Shown here piece by piece: positions 34,226 through 42,953 of a stretch of 46,693 nt of DNA. Numbering within the stretch: the stretch's first letter is position 1; each line of letters begins with the position of its first letter. Origin of the DNA: Hyphomicrobiales bacterium. GTDB lineage: Bacteria; Pseudomonadota; Alphaproteobacteria; Rhizobiales; CAJQND01. The notes under the pieces were generated by a model, which did no database searches, had not been told where the DNA came from, and saw only the letters and a list, made by a program, of their open reading frames with translations. Both the position numbers and the translations under genes were made by a program. The stretch is from the NCBI GenBank assembly GCA_028285595.1, contig JANQOW010000124.1, positions 1 through 46,693 of the forward strand. The letters run 5' to 3'.

Positions 34226-34980
34226 GCGCGCCGCGCTTCCCGTTCAGGTTCATCGGAGCTTAGATCGGCCAAAACGGTTTCGCCGGCAAGAGCCAACTGA
34301 CCAATGCAGACTTGGGCTGACTTTCCAGGCGGCAGATAAACATCCACGCGGCTGCCAAACCGGATCAGCCCCAGGCGCTCACCCGCTGCAACATGATCAC
34401 CCTCCTCCACAAACTTGATGATGCGGCGCGCCACCAGTCCGGCAATCTGCACCATGCCGATTTTAGCGCCGTCTTTCAGTTCAATCGTGAAGCCCTGCCG
34501 CTCGTTGTGGTCGCTGGCTTTGTCCAGCTCCGCATTGAAAAATTTTCCGGGGATGTAATTGATACTGGTGATCCGCCCGGCCTGGGGCGCCCGGTTCACG
34601 TGCACATCGAAAACATTCATGAAGACGCAAATGCGGGTCACGCGTTCAGGGCCAAGCTCTAGTTCTTTTGGCGGCACCACATCGTCAATGGCACAGACCC
34701 GCCCATCGGCCGGCGAGATGATTAGCCCATCGCGCATGGGCGTAACCCGGTCAGGATCGCGGAAGAAGTAGGCACACCAAAGGGTCAGGATGACGCCGAT
34801 CCAGCCGAAGAGATCCGGCAGAAAATAAAACAGCAGCAACGTCACCAGCCCGAACAGCGCCAGGAACTTGTGCCCGTCCTTATGGATCGGGACGAAAACA
34901 GAGGCGATTGAATCCAGCACTACCCACGTCCCATAGTCAATTGACGTACCCTGTCGGCCACCCCACGTGGCCGGCTGCAT
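34222..34980 (-). CDS. psd: Phosphatidylserine decarboxylase proenzyme
   Basis: A 252-residue short-type Psd that decarboxylates phosphatidylserine to phosphatidylethanolamine. The membrane-anchoring N-terminal half (FLALFGLVTLLLFYFLPDLFGW) is followed by FFRDPDR, ISPADGRVC, FMNVFDVHVNRAP and the self-cleavage site RFGSRVD, where the Ser becomes the pyruvoyl group. The ATG at 34980 lies 13 bases after the ABC exporter stop with AGG upstream; a TTG at 35007 would overlap the exporter gene and is unlikely. Coupled to pssA. Confidence 0.95.
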   Translation of the reverse strand: MQPATWGGRQGTSIDYGTWVVLDSIASVFVPIHKDGHKFLALFGLVTLLLFYFLPDLFGWIGVILTLWCAYFFRDPDRVTPMRDGLIISPADGRVCAIDDVVPPKELELGPERVTRICVFMNVFDVHVNRAPQAGRITSINYIPGKFFNAELDKASDHNERQGFTIELKDGAKIGMVQIAGLVARRIIKFVEEGDHVAAGERLGLIRFGSRVDVYLPPGKSAQVCIGQLALAGETVLADLSSDEPEREARRA

Positions 34981-34993
34981 AAAACCTGATCGC

Positions 34994-36898
34994 TCACGAG
35001 GCCGCAATGCCTGCGCTGGTTTTTTCTGCGGTTTCGGCGTCTGTGGCCTTCACGCGCTCTTCTTCAACTTCGGCCAGACGTTTGCGCGCATCTTCAGCTT
35101 CCCGCTGGCGGTTCCAGAGGTCGGCATAAACCCCATCGAGCTGCAACAGCTCGCCGTGCGAGCCGCGCTCGGCAATGTGCCCGCCCTCCAGCACGATGAT
35201 CTCATCGGCATCCACAATGGTGGAAAGACGGTGCGCGATCACAAGCGTTGTGCGGTCCTTTGAGACCCCGGCCAGGGCGCTTTGGATTTCCTGTTCGGTA
35301 TAGGTGTCCAGCGCTGAGGTGGCCTCATCCAGCAACAGGATGGGTGGGCCCTTCAGAATGGTCCGGGCAATGGCCACCCGCTGTTTCTCACCGCCGGAGA
35401 GCTTCAGCCCGCGCTCACCCACCATGGCATCGTAGCCTGCCGGAAGCGTCTCGATGAAATCGTGGATCTGGGCCAGCTTTGCGGCTTCCTCCACTTCCTC
35501 ATCGGTGGCGTCGGGGCGACCGTAGCGAATGTTATAGCGGATCGTGTCATTAAACAGCACCGTGTCCTGAGGCACCATGCCAATGGCGGCCCGCAAAGAC
35601 TTCTGCGTCACGTCGGCCAGGTTCTGCCCATCAATCGTGACCGCCCCGCCGCTCACATCATAGAAGCGGTAGAGCAGGCGTGAGACCGTAGATTTACCGG
35701 CCCCAGACGGGCCTACGATGGCGATCGTGTTTCCAGCGGGCACCTTAAAGCTGATGCCTTTCAGAATCGGCCGTTCGGGATCGTAGTGGAACGTGACCTG
35801 GTCAAAGGCGATCTCTCCTTCCCTCACCTCCAGCGGCTTCGCATCGGGCTTGTCGGAGATCTCCGGCGTCACGTTCAAAAGGTTGAACATGGCTTCAATA
35901 TCGATCAGCCCCTGCTTAATGTCCCGGTAGACCGTGCCCATGAAGTTGAGGGGCAGGTAAAGCTGGATCAGCAACGCGTTAGCGAGCACGAAGTCGCCCA
36001 CGGTCAAGCTCCCGTCAACCACGCCCTTGCCGGCCATCACCATCACAATGGTCATCCCCACGGAAAAGATGATCGCCTGGCCTGAGTTCAAAACCGCAAG
36101 CGAGGTATAGGTCTTTGTGGCCGCCTTCTCATACCTGGCCATGGAGACATCGAACCGTTTCAACTCATGCTCTTCGTTGCCGAAGTACTTCACGGTCTCA
36201 AAGTTCAACAGAGAATCGATGTTCTTGGTGTTGGCATCCGTATCTGCATCGTTCATGGCACGCCGGATGCCGATCCGCCATTCCGTTGCCTGATACGTGA
36301 ACCAGATATAGAGCGTCACCGTGACCGCCGTGACCAGCGCGAACCAGGCCCCGAAATTGAAGTAGAGGATACCGCACACGAACGCGAGCTCCAGCACGGT
36401 CGGGAATGTGTTGAACAGGGCATAGCGCAGAATGAGTTCAATGCCCTTGACCCCGCGGTCAATCACCCGGGCCAGCCCCCCGGTGCGCCGCTCCAGATGA
36501 AAACGCAGCGAAAGATCGTGCAGGTGCCGGAATGTGCGCACCGCAAGGTGGCGCACCGCATGCTGGGCCACCTTCGCAAAGACGCCATCACGGATCTGTT
36601 GGGTGAGCACCATCATCACCCGCCCAAAACCATAGGCCAGAATCAGCGCAATGGGCGCGGCCACGAGCGCTGTGGCCGAAGTCGCCCCATCCACCGTTAG
36701 CGCATCGACGGCGTCTTTGAATGCAAAGGGCGTCAGCACGGTGACCACTTTGGACGCCACCAAGGCCAGCATGGCGATGACAACGCGCGCGCGCAGATCC
36801 AACCTCTCCTTTGGCCAAAGGTAAGGAAAGAGGCCAACCAGAGTCTTCAGCTGTCCATCAGCGTCGGAAGTGTAAGCCGTGTTCGGCCCCGTCTGCAT
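34994..36898 (-). CDS. ABC half-exporter of the Atm1/ABCB7 type
   Basis: A 634-residue fusion of a six-helix membrane domain (about 35-330) and an ATPase (about 375-600: Walker A GPSGAGKST, signature LSGGEKQR, Walker B LLLDEATSALD). The segment LLNFETVKYFGNEEHE is the marker of the Atm1 group, whose members export glutathione-linked compounds and serve Fe-S or metal homeostasis. The C-terminus has a charged coiled tail (about 600-634). It heads an operon with psd and pssA, an association I cannot explain functionally, though shared membrane biogenesis is possible. It is divergent from the acetyltransferase at 37009. Confidence 0.9.
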   Translation of the reverse strand: MQTGPNTAYTSDADGQLKTLVGLFPYLWPKERLDLRARVVIAMLALVASKVVTVLTPFAFKDAVDALTVDGATSATALVAAPIALILAYGFGRVMMVLTQQIRDGVFAKVAQHAVRHLAVRTFRHLHDLSLRFHLERRTGGLARVIDRGVKGIELILRYALFNTFPTVLELAFVCGILYFNFGAWFALVTAVTVTLYIWFTYQATEWRIGIRRAMNDADTDANTKNIDSLLNFETVKYFGNEEHELKRFDVSMARYEKAATKTYTSLAVLNSGQAIIFSVGMTIVMVMAGKGVVDGSLTVGDFVLANALLIQLYLPLNFMGTVYRDIKQGLIDIEAMFNLLNVTPEISDKPDAKPLEVREGEIAFDQVTFHYDPERPILKGISFKVPAGNTIAIVGPSGAGKSTVSRLLYRFYDVSGGAVTIDGQNLADVTQKSLRAAIGMVPQDTVLFNDTIRYNIRYGRPDATDEEVEEAAKLAQIHDFIETLPAGYDAMVGERGLKLSGGEKQRVAIARTILKGPPILLLDEATSALDTYTEQEIQSALAGVSKDRTTLVIAHRLSTIVDADEIIVLEGGHIAERGSHGELLQLDGVYADLWNRQREAEDARKRLAEVEEERVKATDAETAEKTSAGIAAS

Positions 36899-37008
36899 AG
36901 TTTGTCGATTCTGCTTTCTTGTGCGGCAGTCTTATACGCCGCTTGCCGCCCCGCGTCTTCCGTCATATGGGTTTTCTTCCCAATGTTTGAAAGACGTCAG
37001 AGCACGCC

Positions 37009-37560
37009 ATGAGCGAGAAACCTCTCCTGCGCAACGCCACACACGAAGACGCAAGCGCCATCACCGCGCTGCATGTGGCGAGCTGGCGCTCCGCCTATCG
37101 GGGGGTTCTGCCGGATGCCTATCTGGACGGTGAAGCAGAAGCGGAACGCGGCGCCCATTGGGACAAAACCTTGAGCTCTCTGAAGCCTGAAGACCTGGTG
37201 CTTGTGGCCGAAGATACAGATGGCTTGCGCGGTTTCATCTCGGTCTACCGGGACGCGGAGCCGGGATATGACGCCTATCTGGACAACCTCCATGTTCGCC
37301 CCGGCAACCGCGGCGGCGGTCTCGGAAAACAACTCTTGGCAGCTGCCCTCGCCCGCACCATTGCGGCCGGCGCCAAAACTCTATGCCTCTGGGCGTTCGA
37401 TCAAAACGAGGGCGCCATCCGCTTCTATCAGCGGCTGGGCGGCAAGCCTGTGGAGTATGGTTTCGACCCGTTCGCCGGCTCCAATGCGCCGCACACGAAG
37501 ATCGCCTGGGACGACCTGCCGGCGTTCCTCGAGGCCTGCGGCGGGACACACCAGTCATGA
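37009..37560 (+). CDS. GNAT-family N-acetyltransferase
   Basis: A 183-residue single GNAT domain: LRNATHEDASAITALHVASWRSAYRG opening, YLDNLHVRPGNRGGGLGKQLL with the acetyl-CoA pyrophosphate loop (R/Q-x-x-G-x-G), and AIRFYQRLGG near the end. Substrate unknown. Its stop overlaps the M81 peptidase start by 4 bases, so the two are coupled and may share a role in clearing a small peptide or amine. Confidence 0.88.
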   Translation: MSEKPLLRNATHEDASAITALHVASWRSAYRGVLPDAYLDGEAEAERGAHWDKTLSSLKPEDLVLVAEDTDGLRGFISVYRDAEPGYDAYLDNLHVRPGNRGGGLGKQLLAAALARTIAAGAKTLCLWAFDQNEGAIRFYQRLGGKPVEYGFDPFAGSNAPHTKIAWDDLPAFLEACGGTHQS

Positions 37561-39044
37561 GCGCGCGCATCCTCCTCGCGGAGATCATGCACGAGAGCAA
37601 TACCTTCAACACTATCGCCACCACGAAAGCCGATTTCGCCGGCCGTTACTGGCTGGAGGGCGATGAGATCGGCGAGGCTCTCGAGGGCACCAACACGGAA
37701 GTTTGGGGCGTGCTGGAAGCCGGCAAGCTTTATGGCTGGCAGATCACTCTGCCCTTTGCGGCCTCCGCCAGTCCGTCCGGACCCATGGCCGCGGAAACCT
37801 GGCAGGAGGTAAAGGATAAGATCACCGCGCCCCTCAAAAGCGGTGAGACCTTCGATGCCATCATTCTGGTGCTGCATGGCGCCATGGTGACCCAGACCAG
37901 CGCCGATGCGGACGGCGAACTGCTGGCGCTCGTGCGCGCGCTTGCGGGGGCCGGCACCCTGATCGCCGCCACATTGGATATGCACGCAAACGTCTCGTGC
38001 CAAATGGCGCAAAGTGCCGACATTCTGATGGCCTATAGAACCTACCCGCATATCGACCAGTTTGACCTGGCGCAGCATCTGGCCGGTATCGTCCATTCTG
38101 TTCTGGTGCGCGGACAAAAGCCGCAGATGACCTTCGCGCGCAAAGCCATGATGGATGCCGCAGATCATGGCCGCACCAACCCGCCCGGGCCCATGAACCG
38201 CCTGCTCGCACGGGCCGAAGAAATGGAGCAGCACCCGGACATTCTCTCCGCCAGTCTGCAGATCGGCTTTCCTTGGGCGGACGTAGATCATCAGGGCCCG
38301 TCCGTGGCGGTCACCGGTTGGGATCGGGAGGTGTGTGAGGCGTATGGCAGCGAGCTGCTTGAGGCCCTCTGGCAGAGCCGGGAGGAAACCCAGCTGAACT
38401 TCGCCCGCCCCGAAGAGGCCATGCAGGTGGCGCTGAAGGGGCGGCCAGGCGACCGGCCGTTCATCATGGCCGACTTTGCCGACAATCCCGCCGGCGGCGC
38501 CTACGGGGATTCTCCCAACCTTCTGGCTCAGATGTTGGCGGCAGATCTTCAGAACGCAGCCTTCGCCACCATCTCCGATCCCGTTGCCGTCCAGAAAGCC
38601 ATCGCCGCCGGCGAAGGGGCTGAGGTTGAGATGGAGATCGGCGGCCGCGGCGCCCCGAGGCTCACGCCGCCTTTGACCATTGCCGGCAAAGTCACTCTGC
38701 TGAACGACGGAGAGTTCGTCTGCGAGGGACCCATGTGGCGGGGTGTGGCCTTTTCCATGGGCCCCAGCGCGGTGATCCAGGTGGGTGGCGTTGAGATTAT
38801 CCTCTCCTCGGTGCCCACCGCCGTTATGGATCTCCAAGTGTTCCGGTCCATGGGCATCGAGCCATCGGATAAGACCACGCTTGCCCTTAAAAGCCGGAAC
38901 CATTTCCGCGCCGCCTATGGCCCGCTGGCCCGCAAGGTGCTGCTGGTTGATGCGGGCGGCATTGCATCCATGAGGCTCTTAGAACTGCCCTACCAACACC
39001 TGACGCGCCCCACTTGGCCATTGGACGAGGCCCAGGAGCACTGA
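37557..39044 (+). CDS. M81-family metallopeptidase (MlrC-like)
   Basis: A 495-residue cytoplasmic protein of the M81 family, named for MlrC of microcystin breakdown; most members in other bacteria have unknown small-peptide or amide substrates. Zinc-type residues appear in AEIMHESNTF, LHGAMV, TLDMHANVS and YRTYPHID. The start at 37557 overlaps the GNAT stop (ATGA) and begins with MSARILLAEIMHE; the reading frame continues open further upstream inside the GNAT gene, but that is overlap by chance. Microcystin activity should not be assumed. Confidence 0.88.
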   Translation: MSARILLAEIMHESNTFNTIATTKADFAGRYWLEGDEIGEALEGTNTEVWGVLEAGKLYGWQITLPFAASASPSGPMAAETWQEVKDKITAPLKSGETFDAIILVLHGAMVTQTSADADGELLALVRALAGAGTLIAATLDMHANVSCQMAQSADILMAYRTYPHIDQFDLAQHLAGIVHSVLVRGQKPQMTFARKAMMDAADHGRTNPPGPMNRLLARAEEMEQHPDILSASLQIGFPWADVDHQGPSVAVTGWDREVCEAYGSELLEALWQSREETQLNFARPEEAMQVALKGRPGDRPFIMADFADNPAGGAYGDSPNLLAQMLAADLQNAAFATISDPVAVQKAIAAGEGAEVEMEIGGRGAPRLTPPLTIAGKVTLLNDGEFVCEGPMWRGVAFSMGPSAVIQVGGVEIILSSVPTAVMDLQVFRSMGIEPSDKTTLALKSRNHFRAAYGPLARKVLLVDAGGIASMRLLELPYQHLTRPTWPLDEAQEH

Positions 39045-39121
39045 AACGCCGCTTCAGTTCTAAGAAAGCTTGTCTGCATAGGATACCCCACACGTGGTCA
39101 ACTGCAGATGGAGATTGACTG

Positions 39122-39760
39122 ATGGCTCAGCTTCCGCGCGGCGCAAGCCTCCTCTTGGGACTTTGGATCACCCTGTTCACGTCCGGTCTGGCCGGCGCAA
39201 GTGCTGTCGGTGAGACCGAGTTCCGCCTGGCGCAAGAGAAGTTTCGCGTCGGCGACCACCGGGCAGCGGCAACCCTTCTTGCCAGCGCCGTGAGGCAGGG
39301 CCATGAGGCGGCACAAGTTCCGCTGGCGGCAATGCTGAGGGCCGGCCAGGGTGTTGAGCAAGACTTTCCCCAGGCGTTTAAGCTGTTCACCCGAGCCGCT
39401 TACCAGGGATACCCGGCGGCGCAATTCGCATTGGGCATGATGTATCGTCTGGGTCAGGGCACTGAGACCAACCATATAGAAGCGCTCAAATGGTTTGTCA
39501 GAGCCGCCTCCGTTGGCCATGCGGAAGCACAGAACAGCATTGGCGTTATCTACGAAACCAACCGCGGCGTGAAGGCGGACTATGTGAAAGCCATGATGTG
39601 GTACCAACTGGCGAAAGCGCGAGGCAGCCGCCGGGGGCACAACAACCTCAACCGCTTGGCGCACAGGATGAAAGCTCCCGAGATCGCCGAGGCCAAGAAG
39701 CTTGCGGCAGAGTGTGAGAAAAGTGGCCTCAGAAGGTGCGCCAACCAGGTTGGCCACTGA
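39122..39760 (+). CDS. Secreted Sel1-repeat protein
   Basis: A 212-residue protein with a signal peptide (LLLGLWITLFTSGLAGASA) and about four Sel1/TPR-like repeats, e.g. AAQVPLAAMLRAGQGVEQDF, AAQFALGMMYRLGQGTETN and AQNSIGVIYETNRGVKADY. These repeats form a solenoid for protein contacts in the periplasm. Ribosome site GGAG with 8-base spacing. A polymorphic tail with three Cys near the end (AECEKSGLRRC). Partners unknown. Confidence 0.85.
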   Translation: MAQLPRGASLLLGLWITLFTSGLAGASAVGETEFRLAQEKFRVGDHRAAATLLASAVRQGHEAAQVPLAAMLRAGQGVEQDFPQAFKLFTRAAYQGYPAAQFALGMMYRLGQGTETNHIEALKWFVRAASVGHAEAQNSIGVIYETNRGVKADYVKAMMWYQLAKARGSRRGHNNLNRLAHRMKAPEIAEAKKLAAECEKSGLRRCANQVGH

Positions 39761-39861
39761 CGTTACCGGCTCTTGAGCGCCCGCTCCACTTGATCTTGCC
39801 TGAGGACCAACCATCTATGGACTGGTAGGATCGGGCATCGCGTGTCGAGGAGCGTTTGAAG

Positions 39862-40281
39862 ATGAGCCAAGAGTGGAAGTATCAACTGCGCATCACCCTG
39901 GAGCCGGAGATGGCCAAAATCGCCCGCGCCACGCCGGACAGCGACGCCCTTGCCCCCCTGCCCGCAATCCTTGAGCGCCATGAGGCCGAGCTGAAATGCC
40001 AGCACGACGCCTTTGCCGGATATGTGGCCGAAGCCGAAGCCAATAATGTGGATGACTATCCTCTCTACGCCTGGACCAAGGCCACCGTTGAGGACCCTGT
40101 CAAAGAGGCCAAGTACATTAAATCGTTCACCCTCTATGCCGGCGGCGAAGAGGTCTATGACCAGGCGGTGGCCGAGGCCCTGAAGACGGAGATCGAGCCG
40201 CTGGTGGGCGGCCCGCTCATTGCGTCCATGAACCTTTACGACACCAACCCCGCCAATAATCCCCAGCCGCCAAAGCAATAG
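39862..40281 (+). CDS. Hypothetical protein, 139 residues
   Basis: I do not recognise the family. The product is acidic and mixed alpha/beta, without signal peptide or membrane segment. It opens SQEWKYQLRITLEPEMA and ends in a Pro/Asn-rich tail. A TTG two codons upstream is open, but the ATG at 39862 has GAGGAG 9 bases before it. It ends just before a bidirectional terminator shared with the small membrane protein gene on the other strand. Confidence 0.7.
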   Translation: MSQEWKYQLRITLEPEMAKIARATPDSDALAPLPAILERHEAELKCQHDAFAGYVAEAEANNVDDYPLYAWTKATVEDPVKEAKYIKSFTLYAGGEEVYDQAVAEALKTEIEPLVGGPLIASMNLYDTNPANNPQPPKQ

Positions 40282-40310
40282 AAAAACCGGCCAGCGGATG
40301 CCGGCCGGTT
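40282..40310. terminator. Bidirectional terminator between the hypothetical gene and the Amt cluster
   Basis: AACCGGCC (40285-40292) and GGCCGGTT (40303-40310) form an 8-bp stem. On the minus strand a run of T (from AAAAA at 40282-40286) follows, so it clearly ends the amt cluster; on the plus strand it would be a weaker stop for the 139-residue protein. Confidence 0.75.
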
Positions 40311-40340
40311 CCTCACGCTCGTTCATTGAGATGCGGCAGG

Positions 40341-40571
40341 TCAGTACCTGTCTATAGCATCCCTGGCCTCATCGCCTTCCGCGTCGGCCTGCATTTCCCG
40401 GGCAACTTCCTCGCTCTCCTGACGCAGCTGGATCACATGCCAGCCGATCCAGAAGGCCACGCCAATGATCACCATCAGCACTTCAGCACCCTGGAAGGGA
40501 TAGATCGCGCCGATGTCTTTCAGATCAACGGCCCAACTGGTCATTCCATTGGTAGACCCGTCTTTAAACAT
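40341..40571 (-). CDS. Small single-span membrane protein downstream of amt
   Basis: A 76-residue protein with one membrane helix (VLMVIIGVAFWIGWHVIQL, about 31-49) and a highly acidic, Glu-rich C-terminal tail (QESEEVAREMQADAEGDEA). It follows amt by 18 bases on the same strand, so it is likely co-transcribed. In many bacteria glnK stands beside amt; here this small protein does. It may be an Amt accessory or regulator, but that is inference. Confidence 0.7.
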   Translation of the reverse strand: MFKDGSTNGMTSWAVDLKDIGAIYPFQGAEVLMVIIGVAFWIGWHVIQLRQESEEVAREMQADAEGDEARDAIDRY

Positions 40572-40589
40572 ATCTGATCTCCTTATCCC

Positions 40590-41942
40590 TTAGCTCACCA
40601 TGGCCTTTTCGGTGGCACGAACTTCGTCCACCGCGGCCTGGTACGAGGCGTTTTCATCAAAGTCCAAACCTTCCAGCTCGACCTTGCGCGGAATGCGCAG
40701 CATGCCCATTCCGTTCATGATCTTCGAAACGATAAAGGCCGGAAGGAACCCAAGCAGGCCGAACATGATGCAAGCACCGATGAACTGACCCCATGGGCTG
40801 ATCGTGGCATAGCCTTCATACGGCGAGGACGGTTGTCCCCACAGCACGAAGCCGGCAATGATCAAACCGATGAAACCGGCATACCCGTGCACAGCCACCG
40901 CACCCACGGCATCGTCGATCTTGTACTTGCGCTCCACATAGTAATGCAGCTTGTACGCACACCAGGTGCCCACACCAGCGATCAGCATGGCCTGGATCGG
41001 GTGATAAAGATCGTTGCCCGCAGAAGCGGTGATGATGCCGGCAAGACCGCCTGAATAGGTCCAGAACGGATCACCCTTCGACACCAGGTAGGCCACCATC
41101 AACCCGCCCGACAAAGACATCAGGAAGTTGAAAGTGATCGCGCTCAGCGACGTTGGCGCCAGGTAGATGTTCGTGGCCGTCCAGGTTTCGCCTGTGATCT
41201 GCCCGCCAATACCTTCAGGCGAGATGGCCGGAACGTTGCAGGCCGCATAAAAGCCCCAGAAGCCGGTGTAGATCAGGAACAGCCCCAAGGTGACCATCCA
41301 GGGGTTGTGAGGCGGAATGTCCCGCGGCGTCCCGTCTTCGCGAAACTTGCCGAGCCGCGGCCCGAGCACAACCAGCACGCCGAGCGCATAGCCCCCGGCA
41401 ATGGCGTGGATCACGCCGGACGCATAGGCATCGTGATAGCCGAGCAGCTTCACCATCCAGCCCCCCGCATGCCAGCCCCAGGCGGCATCAATGATCCAGA
41501 ACACCGAACCAATGAGCACGGCATGGATCCAGAACGCACCGGACCTGATACGCTCAATCACAGAGCCTGAGACGATCGATGCTGCAGTCCAGGAGAACAG
41601 CAGGAACGCTGCCCAGAACACGCCCGTAATGCGGTCGCCCAGGTTGGTGCCCATGGTTTGCGACCAGGGGGTGTTGGCCGCGGCGGCCCCGTCAATGCCG
41701 CCCGTGATGAACGGCCCATTGGGGAAGGCCCAATAGATCCACCAGCCGAAGAAGAAGAACGTCACCGTCACCAACGGAATTAGCATGGTGTTCTTCATCA
41801 AGGTGTGGAGGTGGTTGCGCCGGCGACTGGCGCCGACTTCATAGAGGCAAAAGCCCACGTGGATCAAAAACATGAAGACAACAGTGACCCAGTAATAAAA
41901 CTCGGTGAAGACTGTTGTTAAAGCGTCAAGATTACTTCCCAT
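40590..41942 (-). CDS. amt: Ammonium transporter (Amt/MEP/Rh family)
   Basis: A 450-residue eleven-span channel that brings NH4+/NH3 across the inner membrane. The twin pore His lie in ASGVIHAIAGG and GAVAVHGYAGFIG, and the Asp eight residues before the first His is present (YHDAYASGVIH). The ATG at 41942 has GGGAG 8 bases before it; an upstream in-frame ATG at 41966 lacks one. Longer periplasmic and cytoplasmic loops than in E. coli AmtB. No glnK is adjacent. I looked for a sigma-54 promoter (TGGCAC-N5-TTGC) upstream and found none. Confidence 0.94.
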   Translation of the reverse strand: MGSNLDALTTVFTEFYYWVTVVFMFLIHVGFCLYEVGASRRRNHLHTLMKNTMLIPLVTVTFFFFGWWIYWAFPNGPFITGGIDGAAAANTPWSQTMGTNLGDRITGVFWAAFLLFSWTAASIVSGSVIERIRSGAFWIHAVLIGSVFWIIDAAWGWHAGGWMVKLLGYHDAYASGVIHAIAGGYALGVLVVLGPRLGKFREDGTPRDIPPHNPWMVTLGLFLIYTGFWGFYAACNVPAISPEGIGGQITGETWTATNIYLAPTSLSAITFNFLMSLSGGLMVAYLVSKGDPFWTYSGGLAGIITASAGNDLYHPIQAMLIAGVGTWCAYKLHYYVERKYKIDDAVGAVAVHGYAGFIGLIIAGFVLWGQPSSPYEGYATISPWGQFIGACIMFGLLGFLPAFIVSKIMNGMGMLRIPRKVELEGLDFDENASYQAAVDEVRATEKAMVS

Positions 41943-42263
41943 CAAGGTTTCTCCCAACGCGGGCAAATCTCTTGAAAGGTATAGGCGCGGTGCCCGTGAC
42001 CGTTAGTTTCCTTGATCCCACGCCACATCCCCGATGACCAGTGCCCGCTTTCTTTTTCTGGTCAACGTACCGGCACACTATACCATGAAGGCGACTCGCG
42101 GCCTCAAAGTCATCCGTGTGCCGAGTAATATCCTGTCATGTGCGTTCACCAAATGCAAATATAATTCCTGACAGTAAAATGCAGGCCTGTGGATACGAGC
42201 GGTGATTGACAGCCTTCCATCGATGTTCAAATCTGCCGGTCCTGCCAACGAGGAGCGTGGAAA
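41943..42263. other. 321-base divergent region between amt and the DUF3291 gene
   Basis: No gene is seen here. It must hold promoters for amt (minus) and the DUF3291 gene (plus). One dyad stands out: TGACCAG (42035-42041) with CTGGTCA (42058-42064), 16-base loop, in the amt leader. A pyrimidine-rich stretch (CTTTCTTTTTC) lies in its loop. No convincing sigma-54 or sigma-70 boxes are placed. Confidence 0.5.
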
Positions 42264-42746
42264 ATGATCACACAGCCCCCCAACACCCATCTGGCGCAAT
42301 ACAACATTGCAAAAGCCGTGGACGCCTTGGACAGTGAACGCCTGCGTGACTTCAACAGCGCCATTGATGCGGTGAACGCGGCAGCCGACCGCTCGCCTGG
42401 TTTTGTGTGGCGCCTTCAGGACGAAAGCGGCGGTGCCACCAATATCCGCGTGGACCACGACCCGCGACTGCTGGTCAATCTTTCCGTTTGGGAGACCCCG
42501 GAGGCCTTGGAGAAGTATGTGTGGCAGACCATCCACAAGCGCGTCTATCAAAAGCGCGACAAGTGGTTCGAACACATGGAACAAGCGTACTTCGTCATGT
42601 GGTGGATTGAGCAAGGTCAGATCCCAACCCTTGACGACGCGCAGGCGCGCCTGGAGCTGCTGCGGAAAAACGGCCCGTCTCCGGACGCCTTTGGCTGGGA
42701 TAGCCTTAAGTACGTGAGACTGTGGCGCTCAGAACGCTGCGCGTGA
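42264..42746 (+). CDS. DUF3291-family protein
   Basis: A 160-residue cytoplasmic protein with the DUF3291 pattern: HLAQYNIAKAVDALDSERL, RSPGFVWRLQDE, LLVNLSVWETPEALEKYV and HKRVYQKRDKWFEHM, and a WW-x(n)-Q-G-Q-I-P-T-L-x-DAQARLELL-x(n)-GPSPDAF end. The fold is expected to resemble ferredoxin-like monooxygenase/antibiotic-biosynthesis domains; no activity is known. It stands alone on the plus strand. Confidence 0.85.
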   Translation: MITQPPNTHLAQYNIAKAVDALDSERLRDFNSAIDAVNAAADRSPGFVWRLQDESGGATNIRVDHDPRLLVNLSVWETPEALEKYVWQTIHKRVYQKRDKWFEHMEQAYFVMWWIEQGQIPTLDDAQARLELLRKNGPSPDAFGWDSLKYVRLWRSERCA

Positions 42747-42953
42747 GCGCACCCAAGGATTGCCACTTTATAGTTGCCTTTTTGTCACGCCGGTGAAAAT
42801 TCGCGCGCCGGTTTCCCCCTGAGCTTGGCCGGGCCCCATTGTCGCCCGTTTCCCGATCATTGTGGAGCTCACGTCGTTCAGCTTAGAGGAGCGGCTGGGT
42901 GGGCATGGTTTTTTTGAAGTTTGTGCAGTGATTAACTCAGGAAATGCAAAACC

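Noticed and set aside
37383..37556. In-frame upstream extension of the M81 gene
   Set aside because: The N-terminal family motif begins at 37557 and the extension lies inside the GNAT gene in another frame.
37428..38903. A 491-codon minus-strand frame over the M81 peptidase
   Set aside because: Antisense shadow of a clear family member; composition typical of shadows and no domain seen.
41943..42263. Possible sigma-54 promoter for amt
   Set aside because: No TGGCAC-N5-TTGC match or close variant was found by eye.
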